A DNA stretch of 64,000 bases from Epichloe hybrida (GCA_019022495.1 JAFEKR010000041.1:310001-374000), one strand, 5' to 3'; positions 24,751 through 38,790 are shown, counted from the first letter of the stretch. Made by a program: numbers and translations. Notes: generated from the letters alone by a model not told the origin.

Positions 24751-27700
24751 TAATGAAAGTCTTAAGGCTCTTATTCGGAGATGCCTTTGTTATTGCGTTA
24801 GCAAGGTTATTATTGCTGTTAATCCATTGTACTTCGTAGATCTCTTATCGCTTGTATGATTGCTAAAGTGCTATGATGTTGATTATAAGGCGTTTCTCCT
24901 TCGTGGAACCTAGCTTTATAAGACACTCGTATAACAAAAAAGAGTCTGTATATATAATCATAGGGATGTGGTTAATCTTTAATCAGTCTGTGATCATATT
25001 AAGGGTTGTGGTAATTGCATAGGCTATATTAGCACCTTATACCATTAAGTATAGTTTGGAAGTAAGGGCGCTATAGGTTACATGCTTACTCTTTATTAAG
25101 CTGTACGTAATAATGTTGCCTTTTAAGGTGAATATGTTATCTTTTGCCTTTTCGTTGCTAATTATAATTACGTATCCTATCTAGGAACTCAGATCTTTGT
25201 TATTAGCGAGGGATCTATTTATAAACACGAATAACTTCGTATTCTTGAGGTCTAGAGGGATGTAATATAGGCCTTGGTCTTGATGTTGGATTTGCTAGTT
25301 AAGTCGCTTGTTTAATTGAGTTATATTATTAGGAGTTAGATCTTGATGTTATGCTATAATTAACAGGTTGTAAAGGGCTTCGGGTTAATAGATAGTTGTA
25401 ATATAACTTCCTTGTGCTTGTTATTTAACATAATCTTGTTTCATAGTTAGCAATTGTAGGTTAATCTGCCTAATCTTCTTACTCTAGCCTTTTTAGCGAA
25501 GCTTTATTAAGTTATTAGTGTTCTAGGTAAGGATATAACTATTAAAGGTAAGGGGATTCTTAGCTAATAGCTTCTGCTTTAGCTTTGCTAAGAAATCCGC
25601 CTTCTGTAGTTCCTTCTCTTTAAGGTCGTAGAAATCCTAGTCACTAAGGCCTAGCGTATCATTGGTCTGTATGCTAACTACTCCAAAGAGGTTGTTGTTA
25701 TTCTCTTCCATAATTAGCAAGCATAGGTTATAGGATAAAGTCATTATCTTGAGCATCTCTTTATAGTAATAGAAGTAAGTTACGAACTAGTGGGTTCTAG
25801 CTTCTACGATTCTATATAAAGGCTTAATGACTTCTATGACAGTTCCTTCGGGGAATAGATGTGCTATCTGCTTAGGTAATATAGTAATAATTAATCTTGC
25901 GAGCTACGTTTTTAATTGCATGTAAGCTTATGTGATGTCTTGAATCCATAGGATAATTCCTCTGGATCTAAGTGATAGTGCGATTGTGATAATTAATTAT
26001 TGGCTTGATCTTTAGATCGTTAGGGATTGGGTTAAGATGAATTCCTTCCCTTTATTATTTATCCCTTAAATTATAAGTTGTGATTTTTCGTATGGCGTAG
26101 CTGTTCCTTTGCCTTTGATTTCTCTTACTATACGAGATTTAAAGAGTCTCTTGTTACTGTGTTTAGTAGGATCGAATAGCGTAAATCTGAATATATTACG
26201 GGCTTGTAAAGCATTAATCTTAATCTGATCTGATAGCTTAAAGGGCTTGCCTAGAGTTATAATCTTTCCTTCTTAATGTAACTAAAGGGCTAGATTCTAA
26301 TTAGCTTCTTCCTTTACCGTAATAAATACTACGCTTAACTTACTATTAGCTATAAGTTCCTCTATTAATACTTTCTCTTAGTCTTTATTTACTAAGTACG
26401 TGGTTGCCGTGTATTTAGTTCCTACGAGGTTAAATTAAACTGTAAGCTTCTTTTATAGTCTTTTACGCTTTCTCTTAGGCTATAGTAGTTCCTTGTTTAT
26501 TTCTGAAGCTTTAGGGATAATCTCTTTAATTATTAGGGTCTTGTTTGCATCCATAGCTTAGTCTTTACCTCTAGGTATTAACTCGCGAAGTTCTTTAGTA
26601 TAGTATAGGTTATGATGGTATGGTTTAATAACTATTAATCAGAATCTTATTAGTCTATAGGGCATTTAAAGGGTATAGGTTTCTCCATTAGTGGTAAGAA
26701 GCTTGTAGGGGCCGTGCTATCTATCTTTCTCTCTCTATACGCGTACATCTGACTGTAACGGAAGTTGGTGTGTTAGCAGCGTATCTAGGCTATTTTGGGT
26801 TCTTAGAGCATCGTGAACTTATTGCTTTGCTAGGAGTTGTCGGACCTTGTTAGTAGCTTTGCGGATTGCTTTAGCTTATTAAATAACAGATACACTTAGT
26901 GGTAACTCGTTAGTTATCCGTGGATATGCACCAAAGACAAGAATCGTAGGAATAAGGCTATTAGGGCCTACTAAGTTATTCATAGCTTTCATAGCTATCT
27001 AAAGTTATTGCTTAGGCGTAAGATCTTAATCTATAGAGTCTGTAATGATTGTATAGGCTCGCCGTAATGGTCCGTGATAGCATTCGACTTTTCTAATGCT
27101 GTTATAGGCCTTAACTAGAACTTTATTAATCTTGATTAACAGCAATTATATATAATGCTTGAATTCTGCTAATGTAAAGTTCTTTCTAGTATTATAAATA
27201 ATCTATTCTAGAGGACTAAGGTAGGTGTTAATCTAGCATTTACGTAAGGCGTTCTAAATGTTATATGCCTTCTGCTTATTTGGATTAAGGAATCAGGCTA
27301 CTTAAAACAAGGTTATAGAATTAATAATATAAAGAACAGGTTATCTGTTAATCTGAACAATATTAACTATGATCTTGTAGTTAAACTTATAGTCATCTTT
27401 GATTATGAACTTGAATCTGCCTAGGGCCTTTCTATTTATTTAGTAATGGTGGTAAATTTTAGTTAATTGTTTAATAGCCTTTGCTTTAATGTTATGTCTA
27501 GCTTGGTTTAGTATCTTTGTGAGCCGTTTAACTAATAGGTGACCAAATTGTCAATGTAGTTAACGGAGTTCTATTTCTAATAGGTGGAAAGCTACCGTTT
27601 CTCTGGCTTCTAGAGTCTACTAAAGATGTCCCTATTTTCTGATAACAGGAACTATCTTATTATCTTAGATTAATATATTCGCGAGGTTGTTTACCTTAAC

Positions 27701-29800
27701 GCGTAACCTATCTATATTATCTAAAGAGAATAAGAAAGGCGTATATGTGTTAATCACATAGAAAGGGATGTTGCCTAGCTTTATTAGTACGTTAACTACT
27801 CCTTTTGTGATCGCGCTCCTAGCACCGAATTCGATTATCTTTTCCGGAGTTGGTTTAATCTTTAGTAATAGTATTAATCTTAATAAGGCTTATACTTATC
27901 TGATTCTAGCCGTTAAGACACCTAAGGCTCCTATGTCGGGCATTATCCCTTAGAAAACTTCTTTAGAGTAATGTTCCTCTGAAATATAAGAGGTTTTTAC
28001 ATTATTAAAGGGATTATGCTTAAGGTATATATGCTTAAATAATTCATCTCTTAGGATATTAATAACGTTGCTATTAACTAGTTAAAATCCTAATGTAAAG
28101 AATTATATAATACTTAGCTAGTTAAACTTTAATATAGAAGTCTCTTTAGCATTGTCATCCTTGTCTTTGTTATTATTAGACTTAACAAAGGTTTCAGCTA
28201 ATTCCTACGCTCCATTAGCGAGGTTATTAGCTTCTTCAGATACTTAGCCTTCGTAGGCCGCGAGGAATGCCTAATACTTTTTCTTTGTTAGTAGCAATTA
28301 GTGTCTCTTATTCTTCCACTAACGCTCTTTTACCTCTTTCTAGTCTTTTTCTAGATAGTTTGTTAACTAGCATCTGTTCTTGTTACAGACGTGGCATCTG
28401 CTGTAGTTATAGCCTTGGTTATAGTAACTATAGCCTCTGTCTTAACCTCGTTAATTATACGGTTAGTTATAATAACAGTCTATGAACATCACTTCTGATT
28501 CGTTAGTATTAGTAGTACTAACGGTGCTTTGATTGAATTAGGCAGCTAATTTATTAGCTTTGGTGATGGAGATTGATTTACGGAGGTCTCTAGCAAGTCC
28601 TTTAAAGCTAGGTGAATGATTATATTCAGCTTGCCTACACTCTAGAACACTAGAAATTGCGCTTAGGGTCTGACGATAGAGTTTTGTATTAACTGTTAAT
28701 AGGGGAAAGAGTCCTCTATAAACACGTTTAAGGGTTGTAAGCAGAATCTTAAGATAATCTAGCTTAGATTTATCTAGATTAGCAGCAATGATATTCCTAA
28801 GCGTTATACTATTCTATTCTTGACAATAGAACTATTAGTTACTTTCTGTTTTAAATCGTTAACAAACATTATTTACCATTTGTTCGTATATGAAGCCTTT
28901 ATTTGCTAGATAATTAAGGTAATACTGCTTAGTATCACCTAAAAGCATAATGGGAAAGGCCTTGTGCATATATTCTCACGGGAGATTTAGTCTATTATAT
29001 TTATTCTAGAATAAGTTAACTTTTGGCATAAGAAAGTTGTATATCTTCCTACTATAACAGTCGTTATCCTTATAGCTCTTTATAAGTTCTAAGATCTTTC
29101 TTATAATTTAATCTTCAGATAGGATTATCACTGTTTGCACAGCTAGGGTCATCTATTACATTGGTTATTCCGGGATAATTAGCGGAATTATTAGATTTAT
29201 CAGGGGTTTAGGTGTGTTTCTTCCTAGAGGTGGTTATATAGCTAGAGGGTTGTTTAAAGCGGGATTGTGAGGGTTATTAATTAGGGGATTATATACAGGA
29301 GGATTGTATACTAAAGGGTAATAGATAGGGGTAGTATGAATTAAAGGGCTTGTAATTAGAGGGCTTTTAAGGGCGGGATTATTTAAAGAGAGAAATTTGC
29401 CTGTAGCGATTTGCTTCGCGATTTCGTTTTCAGGCCACTATGGCATTATTTCTTCTTTAAGGACTTAAATCAACGATTCAACGATCTTACTGCTTTAATT
29501 TCGAACAATATAGACGCCATTCTCGCGTAGGTAGTCTCGTAACTCGCGTACCAAAGGTCGTAAAGCTTAATTAAGTGTTTCTTTTGTCTAGCCATTAAGG
29601 TCATCGCGGAAGATCTCCTAAAGGGCAAGATCTTTGTATTAACCGCTCTTATAGACATTAATTATCCAAGCAAGATAGTCATTAAGCTCCTATTCCTTAG
29701 TAGTCTAGGGATCTAGTTCTCTTAAGCTCTCCTAGTTAGTAGTAATAACTGAGGTATGTTTTTGAAGTCATAGAGGTAGGCTTACTTTATTAGGTCTTAA
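24751..29800 (-). pseudogene. Cop2 gag-pol remnant
   Basis: Minus-strand reading, from the 5' end: Gag with the knuckle RCHVCNKNRCQLTNY near 28400-28350, where the third ligand is Cys and the fourth is Tyr from His. The protease is KEVF-stop-GIMPDIGA near 27962-27924; the catalytic Asp is kept, Thr became Ile. Integrase spans about 27700-26800. The RT has SIQTNDTLGL, with QTND at 25669-25658, so one of the two QTDD Asp codons is mutated. RNase H (GNIITYSLIKSKHVT near 25110; EVQWINSNNNLANAITKASPNK near 24835-24765) closes the frame. It is less damaged than Cop1a but still has many stops. The right part (about 29100-29800) is proline- and leucine-rich N-terminal Gag. Confidence 0.9.
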
Positions 29801-30177
29801 CTAGGCAGGCTACTTTCCTTTAGTAGTCTATAATAAAGCTTATTTATCACTTAGGGGTGCTATTATTAATAGTCTTTAGCTAGTGAGGCTAAGGGATTTT
29901 CAACTAGCAGGGTTAAGGGGTTTTTAATCTCTAGTTCGAGAAGTTATACGTAGCTATAAACTCTTAGTTAGTCAATTGGTTTTCTCGTGACGGACGATAG
30001 GATTAATTCTTCTATTAATAGTCAGAGACTTGCTGATAGAAAAAGTCAAATCCCTAGGAAGCCTAACATCTAGTATCTAGAGTCTATCTTCCTTTAGCAT
30101 ACTTCCTTAGGCAGCTAAAGGAAGGCCTTTTCTTAAGTGATTCCTAGCTTATCTGTGGTTTTTTAACCACTGATTAG
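29801..30177 (-). other. Cop2 leader with primer-site hairpin
   Basis: In element orientation the LTR is followed by CTAATCAGTGGTT, then AAAA and AACCAC: a 6-bp stem with a 4-nt loop, followed by AGATAAGCTAGG as in Cop1. CACTGATTAGTG (30168-30179) spans the LTR junction. This is the least mutated version of the motif in the window. The rest of the leader has no recognised signal. Confidence 0.65.
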
Positions 30178-30407
30178 TGTTAGTTACACCAAGGGATTGG
30201 TATGCACTAGTGTAACATAGGGTTAGGTTTAATGATATAATAAGGTCTAAGGATTGAAGCTATTTACAGCGTTATGTGGCCACAGAAAAAGGGGACGCGA
30301 GTCACGTGTGTGCCTCGCGTACGGTTGCGGCTAATCACAGTGCGGCGCTGCCGCACGTGCTCCACTTTCCTAGTGGTCAACCCGATGTTGACCCGGTTGT
30401 CGCAACA
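30178..30407 (-). repeat. Cop2 5' LTR
   Basis: This 230-bp partner of 24135-24364 carries a perfect hairpin at 30340-30356: GTGCGGC, GCT, GCCGCAC. GTAGT follows. Confidence 0.95.
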
Positions 30408-31988
30408 GTAGTAATTAAGGGCTTTTATATCCTTTAGGGTTAGCTCTTAGTACTATATAGTAATAGATAGATTAAAGCAAGCCTCTAGTTAGCATATTAA
30501 GGCAATATAAGCGCCTTAAGCCCTCTGCTTAATGTATTTACGCTTTAAATTAATTATTAGAACTAATTCTAACTTATTACTTTATCCCTTTTACTATATC
30601 TTAATAGTATTATTCTCTAGCGTAATAATGCCTTTATTAAACATAAGGGGATTATCCTAGGTTAGGAATTACTTTAGCTTTATATTAAAGCCTACAGTAA
30701 CTAGTTAAGTCTCTTACTTCTTAGAGAACTTCTTATTTAATAGGCTAAGGGTATTATTAGTTTATATTCTAATATATATAAAGTTAGGGCTTTCCTTTAT
30801 AGTTATAAGTAAGTAAGGATTATATATAAAGGTTTCTATCTAGAGGTTCTCTCTATAATGCTTATAATACATAACCTACTAATACGTTCTAGCCTCTACA
30901 AGCTTATAGAGAGGCTTTATTACCTTAAAAATCATACTAGGCAGGTAAAGGTGCTATATCTGAATTAGTAAGCGCGCTAGGATTAGCTACTCTAGGAATA
31001 TATAGGCCTATATATATGCCTAATAGATATCACATAGCTAGATAAGGAATTTCCTTAATCTTACTAATAAGGCTATTATAAGGATAAGGCGTTAGCTTGC
31101 TTATTAAATTATTAGGGCCTATGTAAGAATAGCCTGTTTCCCTTTATCCTTATATCCTTAGATCATAAGGCATGACTTTTTATAGGGTTTTATTATCTTA
31201 CCTTTAATCTTATTAATAATTTAGGAATTAAAGATTTAAATCCTACTATACTTCTCCTTATTAAATATAATAAATTTAAATATACCTTACTTAATTAGGG
31301 CATTAATTTCTACTTTTATTAATAGTTTAAAAGGTTTACCTAGGGTCTTTATAATTCCTTTCTTTTATAGCTTAATTATAAGGGCTAAATTACTATATTC
31401 TTTTACTAATGGGAAGGTATTAGTCTCTTCTATACTTACGCTTTAGTAATATTACTAGTACTATATTCTTATCTTAGGCCTCTTACTCTTTCTCCTTTTT
31501 CTCTTTACTAGGCTTTACTATTTTCTCTATACTAGGATTATTATAGTAAGGCTTAATAGAGGTTAACCTAAAGGTCTTTAGGCCCCTAGGTATATTAAGC
31601 ATATAGCTCTCTCTAGCTATTACTAGTAGCTTATATAGGCCTACCTATCCCTTACTTTCTTACTAGACTTAGACCTTTAATCTAAGTAGTAAGTTAAGGG
31701 TCTTTAAGGTATCTAGGCTATTATATTTAGTAAGGGCCTTATTAACCTTCCTAATAGTATAAAGCCTCTTAATCTCTTTAGTAACCTTCTATACTATAAT
31801 TATATACTATATAATATTAGGTAATAGTAAGGACTTATTTATTATATATAGGTAAGCTCTAAAGATAAGGAGAGTTAAAATAAGGCTATTAGGGCCTAAA
31901 GTGTTATTTAGGGCCTTTATTACTATTTATAAGGTAATAGGTTTAGGTGTTATAAGATATTCACGCCTAATTATATTATAAGCCCTTT
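30408..31988 (-). pseudogene. Cop3a fragment: RT and end of integrase
   Basis: It is collinear with Cop3b 33364-34968. The minus strand carries the RT, including the degenerate QTNN-type box near 30750-30785, and upstream the linker and C-terminal part of integrase. It is cut by Cop2 on the left and by Cop3b on the right (CCTTT at 31984-31988). Confidence 0.88.
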
Positions 31989-32295
31989 TGTTGGATTCAC
32001 AGGGTATTGAATTCAATGTAATACAGTCGTGAGCCCGAAGAATAGTATCGTCATTGATTATCTATTCTAGGCTACGTTATCTGTTTTCATGATTAATTAA
32101 GTTCTTTAAAAAGAGAGGTAAAAAGCTAGAAGTTATAATACATAAAGGGAAAAGGGGTTACGCGTTTATATCCTCACATTTCCTAGCTAATTAACGTGCT
32201 AGGTTATAGGTTACGTATGGGGTCCGCGCGCGGCCTAAGCTTTTGCTAGGTAATTACAGCTATAACGCGTAATTGATATTACCTTTGTTTTAACA
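31989..32295 (-). repeat. Cop3b 3' LTR
   Basis: This 307-bp LTR reads TGTTGGATTCACAGGG...GTTTTAACA on the plus strand. Its first 60 bp are little mutated compared with the partner at 38484. Confidence 0.95.
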
Positions 32296-32750
32296 CTAGA
32301 ACTTCTCTCTTTTAATATGATTATTAACACGCGATATTAATCGTAGAAATAAAAAAGGAAAGATAGATTAAGAATATAATTAATAGGGGATGTAAGGAAA
32401 AGAACTCATAGCCTATCTAGGCATATAGTTACTAATAAAAGGGAAACACTAATCTCGCTTAGCCTATAAGCCTATATAAGAATAAGTAAGTCCTTCTAAA
32501 TCCCTTCTTTCCTTAAAATAACACATATACCACACCATAGCGCATATATAATATCTTCCTCCTCCTTAGTAATACCTTTATCCTCTTACACACTACTATT
32601 AATTTCTATAGTCTACTAGGAAGGCCTAGTGGGCTAGCATGGTTATAGCCGCTAGGGATATTAACTATAGGGGCGTAGATCCCCTGTGTATTACTATCTT
32701 ATCCCTATAGCTACCCTCCTAGAGGATTACCTTTTTCTCTTACTACGTAT
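32296..32750 (-). other. Cop3b 3' untranslated region
   Basis: This stretch is noncoding between the RNase H end and the LTR. A purine-rich run (element orientation) lies directly at the LTR. No other signal was seen. Confidence 0.6.
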
Positions 32751-32754
32751 ATAT

Positions 32755-35700
32755 TATACGCAAGTAACCTATCTCTCTATCTAGATAGTTATCTAGTTAG
32801 TTAAGATAAAGCTTTTAAGGGCCTTATTAGGTAATGCCTTTATAAAGGCATTAGCTAGGTTATCCTCTCTATTAATCCATTAGATCTCGTAGAGTTCTTA
32901 GTATTTATATAACTATTAAAGGGCTATAATATTAATTATTAGGCGTTTCTCCTTTATTATACTAAGCTTAATAAGGCACTTATATAATAAGTATAAATCC
33001 GTACATATAATAACTAGGATCTTTAGGAGCTTTAGTTAGTTAGTAACTAAGTTTAGGGTGGTTATAATTATGTAAGCTATATTAACACTAGCTACTATAC
33101 TATAGACTTCTAAGGTAAGTATACTTTATGTAACTCTCTTACTTTTTATTAAGCTAAAGTGTATAATATTACCTTTAATTATAAACTTACTATTAGTATA
33201 GTCTTTATTTACTAGGATAAGTACATATCCTAGTTATAAGGATAGGTCCTAGTTATTAGCAAAGGATCTATTTATAAAGGTAAAGAGCTTCGCCTTTTCA
33301 AGGTTAATCAGGATAAATATTAGACCTCTCTCTAGGTAATCTATCTACTACTTTAGGTAGTAATTAAGGGCTTTTACGTCCTCTAGGGTTAGCTCCTAGT
33401 GTTATGTAGTAATAGATAAGTTAAAGTAAGCCTCTAGTTAGCAGATTAAGGTGATGTAAGCGCCTTAGGCCCTCTGCTTAACGTATTTACGCTTTAAGTT
33501 AGTTATTAGAACTAACTTTAACTTATTACTCTACCCTTTCTACTAGATCTTAATAGTATTATTCTCTAGTAAGATAATACTACTATTAAACATAAGAGGG
33601 TAGTCCTAAGTTAGGAATTACTTTGGCTTTACGTTAAAGCTTACTATAGTAAGCTAGGTCTTTTCCTTCTTAGAGAACTTCTTATCTAAGAGGCTAATTA
33701 TATTATTAGTTTACATTCTAACGCAGGTAAAGTTAGGGCTTTCCTTTATAGTTATAAGCAAGTAGGGATTATATATAAAGGTTTCTATCTAGAGGTTCTC
33801 TCTATAATACTTATAATATGTAACCCACTAGTGTGTTCCTGCCTTTACAAGCCTGTAAAGGGGTTTTATAACCCTTAAGATTATACTAGGTAGGTAAAGA
33901 TACTATATCTAAATCAGTAAGCGCGCTAGGATTAGCCACTCTAGTAATATACAGGCCTATACATAAGCCTAATAAATATCTCTTAGCTAGATAAGGAATT
34001 TCCTTAATCTTACTAATAAGGCTATCACAAGGATAAGATATTAGCTTACGCGTTAAATCGTTAGGGCCTGTGTAAGAATAGCCTATTTCCCCTTATCCTC
34101 ACACCCTTAGATCACAAGGCATGACTTTTTATAGGGTTCTATTGTCTTGCCCTTAATCTCATTAATAATCTAGGAATTAAAGATTTAAATTTTACTATAT
34201 TCTTCCTTATTAAACATAATGAATTTAAATATACCTTACTTAATTAGAGCGTTAATTTCTGCTTTTATTAATAGCTTAAAAGGTTTGCTAGGGGTCTTAA
34301 TGATTCCTTCCTTACGTAGCTTAATTATAAGAGCTAGGTTGCTATATTCTTTTGCTAATAGGAAGGTATTAGCACCTTAAGGCATTATAGGAGGGTTCTT
34401 CCGTAGCCTTCCGTGTCCTTACTTTAGTAATATTAGTAGCACCGTGTTTTTATTATAGGCCTCTTACCCTTTTTCTCCTTTCTCTTTACTAGGCTTTGCT
34501 ATCTTCTTTACACTAGGATTATTATAGTAGGGCTTAATAAATATTAACCTAAAGGTCTTTAGGCCTCTAGGCATGTTAAGTATATAGCTTTCTCTAGTAA
34601 TCGCTAGCAGCTTATATAGACTTACCTATTCCTTGCCTTCTCGCTAGACCTTAACCTTTAATCTAAGTAGTAAGCTAAGGGTCTTTAAGGTATCTAGGCT
34701 ATTACGTTTAGTAAGGGCCTTATTAACCTTCTAGATAGCGTAAAGTCTCTTAATCTCTTTAGTAGCCTTCTATACTATAATTACATACTATATAATATTA
34801 GGTAATAGTAGGGACTTATTTATTATGCGTAAGTAGGCTCTAAAGATAAGGAGGGTTAGGATAAGGCTATTAGGGCCTATAGTGTTATTTAGGGCCTTAA
34901 TTACTATTTAAAGGGCAATAGGTTCTAGTGTTATAGGGTATTCGTGTCTAATTATATTATAGGCTCTTTAGAGTAGCCTATAATACCTTTTAACCTTCCT
35001 TATACTATAGTATACCTTAATAGGGACTTCCTTAATTAAAATTAATATTAAAGCTACGAATTATCTAAATTTATTACTATAGAAGTTTATTCTAGTATTT
35101 ATAATAATAAAGTCTAGGGGGCCTAGGTAAGCATTAATCTAGTATATTCAGAGGGCTTCCTAGGTTGTTTTTACAGAGATATTATTAAGTAATTTCGCTA
35201 TGTTAAACACTATAGCTATATCTATAGCGTAAAGTATAGGGCAGTTACTATCTAGGTAAAAGATATTTACTATTACTTTATAATTAAAGCTATACTTATC
35301 CTTAAGGGTAAACTTAAAGTAATTAGGGCTATTTACATATATCTAGTATTAGTAGTAGATTCTTATTAGCTCCCTAATAGCTTTAATATTAATATTATGC
35401 CCTAATCTACAGAGAACCTTATATAAGCGTTAGATTAATAGATGTCTAAAGCGGCGGTGTAATTACTATAGCTTACTTTCTATAAGGTAGCTTTAAGTAA
35501 CTACTTCTTCTTTCTATATAAGAAGCATCTAGGCATAGCCCTATTTATGTATAATAAGGACTTTAATATTTCCTTGTTATAGTGTGTTCTTAGAGATATT
35601 AAAGTTAATCTTTAGATAGTCTATATTATTAAGGGATAAAAGAAATAGAGTGTTTGTAGGGATAACCTAAAAGAGAATATTTCTAAAGGGAGTAGGCACT

Positions 35701-37995
35701 ATAGCTACTCTAAGCGCGATAATTAGGTCTCCTATGCTAAATCTAACTAATGCCTTCTTCTCTATTAATTTATTAAGCTATAATATAGGTATCTAATATT
35801 ATAAAGTAAGAAATTAAGGGTGCCCTGCTGTAGAGAACTTTGCGGCTCCTGTATTAGGTATAATCCCTTAGAATATTGCATAGGAATAGCAATCTTCTAA
35901 TATAAACGTCACTAGGGCTTTATTTACGAGTTCCTGCTAAAAGGGGTTTTCTTTACTTAGACTATAATAAGCTACTTGCCTTATTAGGAATTAAACCATT
36001 CTTTCGCTATTAATCTAGGTTCTATAAGTGAAGAAGCTTGTAGGTACTAGCCTATCTATATTATTAGGGCTATTATTAAATCTAATGCTCTTTATATACT
36101 AAGCGATTTTGTTATTAATAAGGGGTTAGGACTTGTGTTCTCCCTTATACTAAGTGAGGAATAAATAATATAAGTCATTAGTTAAATCCGTAAGGTAGTG
36201 ATTCTTAAAGTGTTAAAACGCTTTCTTATAGTTCTCTTTAGGGTGCTTAGATAACTAGCATCCTTCCTTACTATATACATAGCACTTCTTTATATAAGGA
36301 GTACCTCCTCTTCCTTATGGTTTTAAGGGGTATTAGGTCTCTTTTCTATTCCTATTATATCTTTAGTTAGTCTAGAATTACTCTAGGGTTATAGCTTTAG
36401 TTAGGAACTATTAATAGTTTTTCTTCTTTTCCTTAATAAGATAAAGGGTTATTCTAATCTATTTATAAAACTCTTATAGTCTGTCTAGCGGATCTATAAT
36501 TACTTCTTTATACTCTAGAATACTATAATAGGCTTTAATAAGTTAATTCTAGAGTGCCCTTTTAGTTTAGCTTACTTTAGGCACTGCTTATTATAAGATA
36601 GCTAGTCTTTCTATAAGTTTATTAAAGTATTTAATTATTAACTTACTTAGGTTATTATTTACTATTCCTCATAGGGAAGTATTATTTTACTCTAGTAGAT
36701 ATCTTTACTATATATCCTTAGTTTTAAATTATTCTCTTATATAGCTAATAAGCATAGGGAGATCTTATAGTTATCTAGGTTTAGAAAGGTAGTCTATATA
36801 GTATTATAGTACTTTGCCTTTAAGTATAATCTTAAAAGCATAACTAGCTTGTTTAGGCTAGATATTAAGTAACTTACACTTTCTATAGAATATTTAAAGC
36901 TTTAATTTAAGGATATTATAGTTATTAGCGCTATAGAGTTACTCTTTAGGGTATACCTTAAATAGGTTAATAATTTACTTTAGCAAAGGTCTCTAGGTCT
37001 ATAGGGGTTCTCTAGGTGTTTCCCTTTATATTTATAAAAGGGGTAGTAAGGTCTTTAGGAAGTAAGAGGGTAGCTTTATAGGTAGTACCCTTAGGGCTTA
37101 TTATTCTCTCTAATCCTTCTCTTCCTTATATTAGAAAGGAGGAATTATAGCTCTTTAAGCTATACTAATAAGGGCACTACTAGCCCTAGATAGCATAGGT
37201 TACCTTTATTAGTAACTCTCCTACTTAGGGGTATTATTAGTAGTGTTACTAGGGTAATACTACTAACTTACCTCTAGTAAAGGTATAGGTAAGGGAGTTA
37301 CTTATAGATGCTTATGAATAGTATTCTTAGGCAGTCTTAACTCTAGGTTAATTAACCTTCCTAGGGGAGATTAACTAGGCCTTCCTAGAGGGGATTAACT
37401 TAGTCTTCCTAGGGGAGTCTAGCTTATTAATCCTTTTAATAGTAATTATACTAATAACTAGGGTAATAGGGTAGGTTGCTTAGTTCTAATATTACTATTA
37501 TCTAGTAAATTATAGAAGAACTCTTTATTCTATAGGTTCTTTTAGAAGCCTATATACTTCTTCCTAGCCTCTTTAATTTCTTTAAGAGTCTAAAATCTAA
37601 ATTCTTCTTAGTTTACTACTTCTTTAAGGTTATTTGCTATCTTAGTGCCTCTTCTAATAGTTATATATACTTTATTATAAAGAAGATAGTCTTAAAGTCT
37701 GTTTTATAAAAGGTCTCTCCTTTTTACAAACTTATCCCTTAACTATTTATAGAAGTTATTACTAAATTCGGAGAATAGTGTTTTTCTAAATAACCCTTAC
37801 TTCTTATATTATTTAGTCTTTATAAGGATATAGAGACTAATTTCCTTAGGTGTTCTTATCTCTTTATGTTTAGAACTTCCTATTTATTAGAGTAGTTTTT
37901 CTATAATATATTATTAAAGCCTTATAGAGATATAGGGGTTAGGTTAGTGTAGATAGGGGTTTTTCCTTTATTAAGGTATTTATTATTATCTCCTA
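32755..37995 (-). pseudogene. Cop3b gag-pol remnant
   Basis: Positions follow from collinearity with Cop3c and were spot-checked. Gag runs from about 37995 to 35900 and contains a repeated proline-rich segment near 37430-37350. The zinc knuckle is near 36285-36240. The protease (GIIPNTGA-type) is near 35890-35855, with the catalytic Asp now Asn. Integrase occupies about 35600-34900. The RT box VRM-stop-TNNIISL is near 33715-33690, from QTDD. RNase H runs from about 33290 to 32760. Stops at former CAA/CAG/TGG codons occur throughout, so it cannot encode protein. Confidence 0.9.
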
Positions 37996-38483
37996 TTTTA
38001 ACGCCTTCTATAGCATTATTATAGCTATTAGTCTTGCTAGGAACTCTAAATTAACTAGAGGTCCTAGATAGTCTAAGTGCATCTAATATTATAATTAATT
38101 AAGGGAGGCAGATCTTATAATATAAGAGAACAAAAAGTATAACTATAATAATATAATATGTTTTAGATATAAAGGATCATAAGGTAAGGTAGTTAACTTT
38201 AAATATATAATAGAATATATAACAAAGAAAGATAAGGGGATAGCTTAGCTACTAGCATTAAACCTTTCTTTATTATTTTAGAGTCTATATAAATATAGAT
38301 ATTAATACTAAAGTAAGAAGAGAGCTATATTATACCTTTCCGTTAGCATAACTTATTATTAAATATAGCCCTCCTATTTTATAAGGTAAGTTGTTGTTAG
38401 ATAAGCTACCTTTTCTAATTAACCTTACTAATCTGTGGTGTTTAAAGACTACGTAGTTATTTATAAAGGTAACCACTAATTAG

Positions 38484-38790
38484 TGTTAGATTTATAGGGT
38501 ATTAAATTTAATGTAATATAGTTATAAGCCTAAAGAATAGTATTATTATTAATTATCTATTCTAGGCTGCGTTATCTGTTTTCATAATTAATTAAGTTCT
38601 TTAAAAAGAGAGGTAAAAAGCTAGAAGTTATAATATATAAAGGGAAAAGGGGTTACGTGTTTATATCCCTACATTTCCTAGCTAATTAACGTACTAGGTT
38701 ATGGGTTACGTGCGGGGTCCGCGCGCGGCCCGAGCTTTTGCCGGGTAATTGCGGCTGCGACGCGCGATTGATATCACCTTTGTTCTAACA
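38484..38790 (-). repeat. Cop3b 5' LTR
   Basis: This 307-bp partner of 31989-32295 is almost unmutated at 38715-38790: it keeps the 10-bp palindrome CCGCGCGCGG (38719-38728) and ATATCACCTTTGTTCTAACA. The left part is heavily mutated. CACTAATTAGTG spans its inner end at 38474-38485. Confidence 0.95.

Larger units (their letters stand above)
24135..30407 (-). mobile_element. Cop2: copia element (QTDD lineage)
   Basis: The element is 6273 bp, with 230-bp LTRs at 24135-24364 and 30178-30407 and TSD GTAGT at 24130-24134 and 30408-30412. The minus-strand domain order is Gag, protease, integrase, RT, RNase H. On the plus strand TpG is common and CpA nearly absent across the interior, so RIP acted mainly on one strand. 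It is the only copy of its family here. Confidence 0.95.
31989..38790 (-). mobile_element. Cop3b: complete copia element (QTDD lineage) nested in Cop3a
   Basis: The element is 6802 bp, with 307-bp LTRs at 31989-32295 and 38484-38790 and TSD CCTTT at 31984-31988 and 38791-38795. It is collinear with Cop3c (6803 bp). It inserted into an older copy of its own family at a position matching about 34968/34969 of its own sequence. Confidence 0.96.

Noticed and set aside
27768..28485. Plus-strand frames at 27768-27953 and 28267-28485, and the minus-strand frame 29470-29658
   Set aside because: The first two are antisense to Cop2 protease and gag. The third lies in the Cop2 Gag N-terminal region and is better treated as part of the gag remnant.
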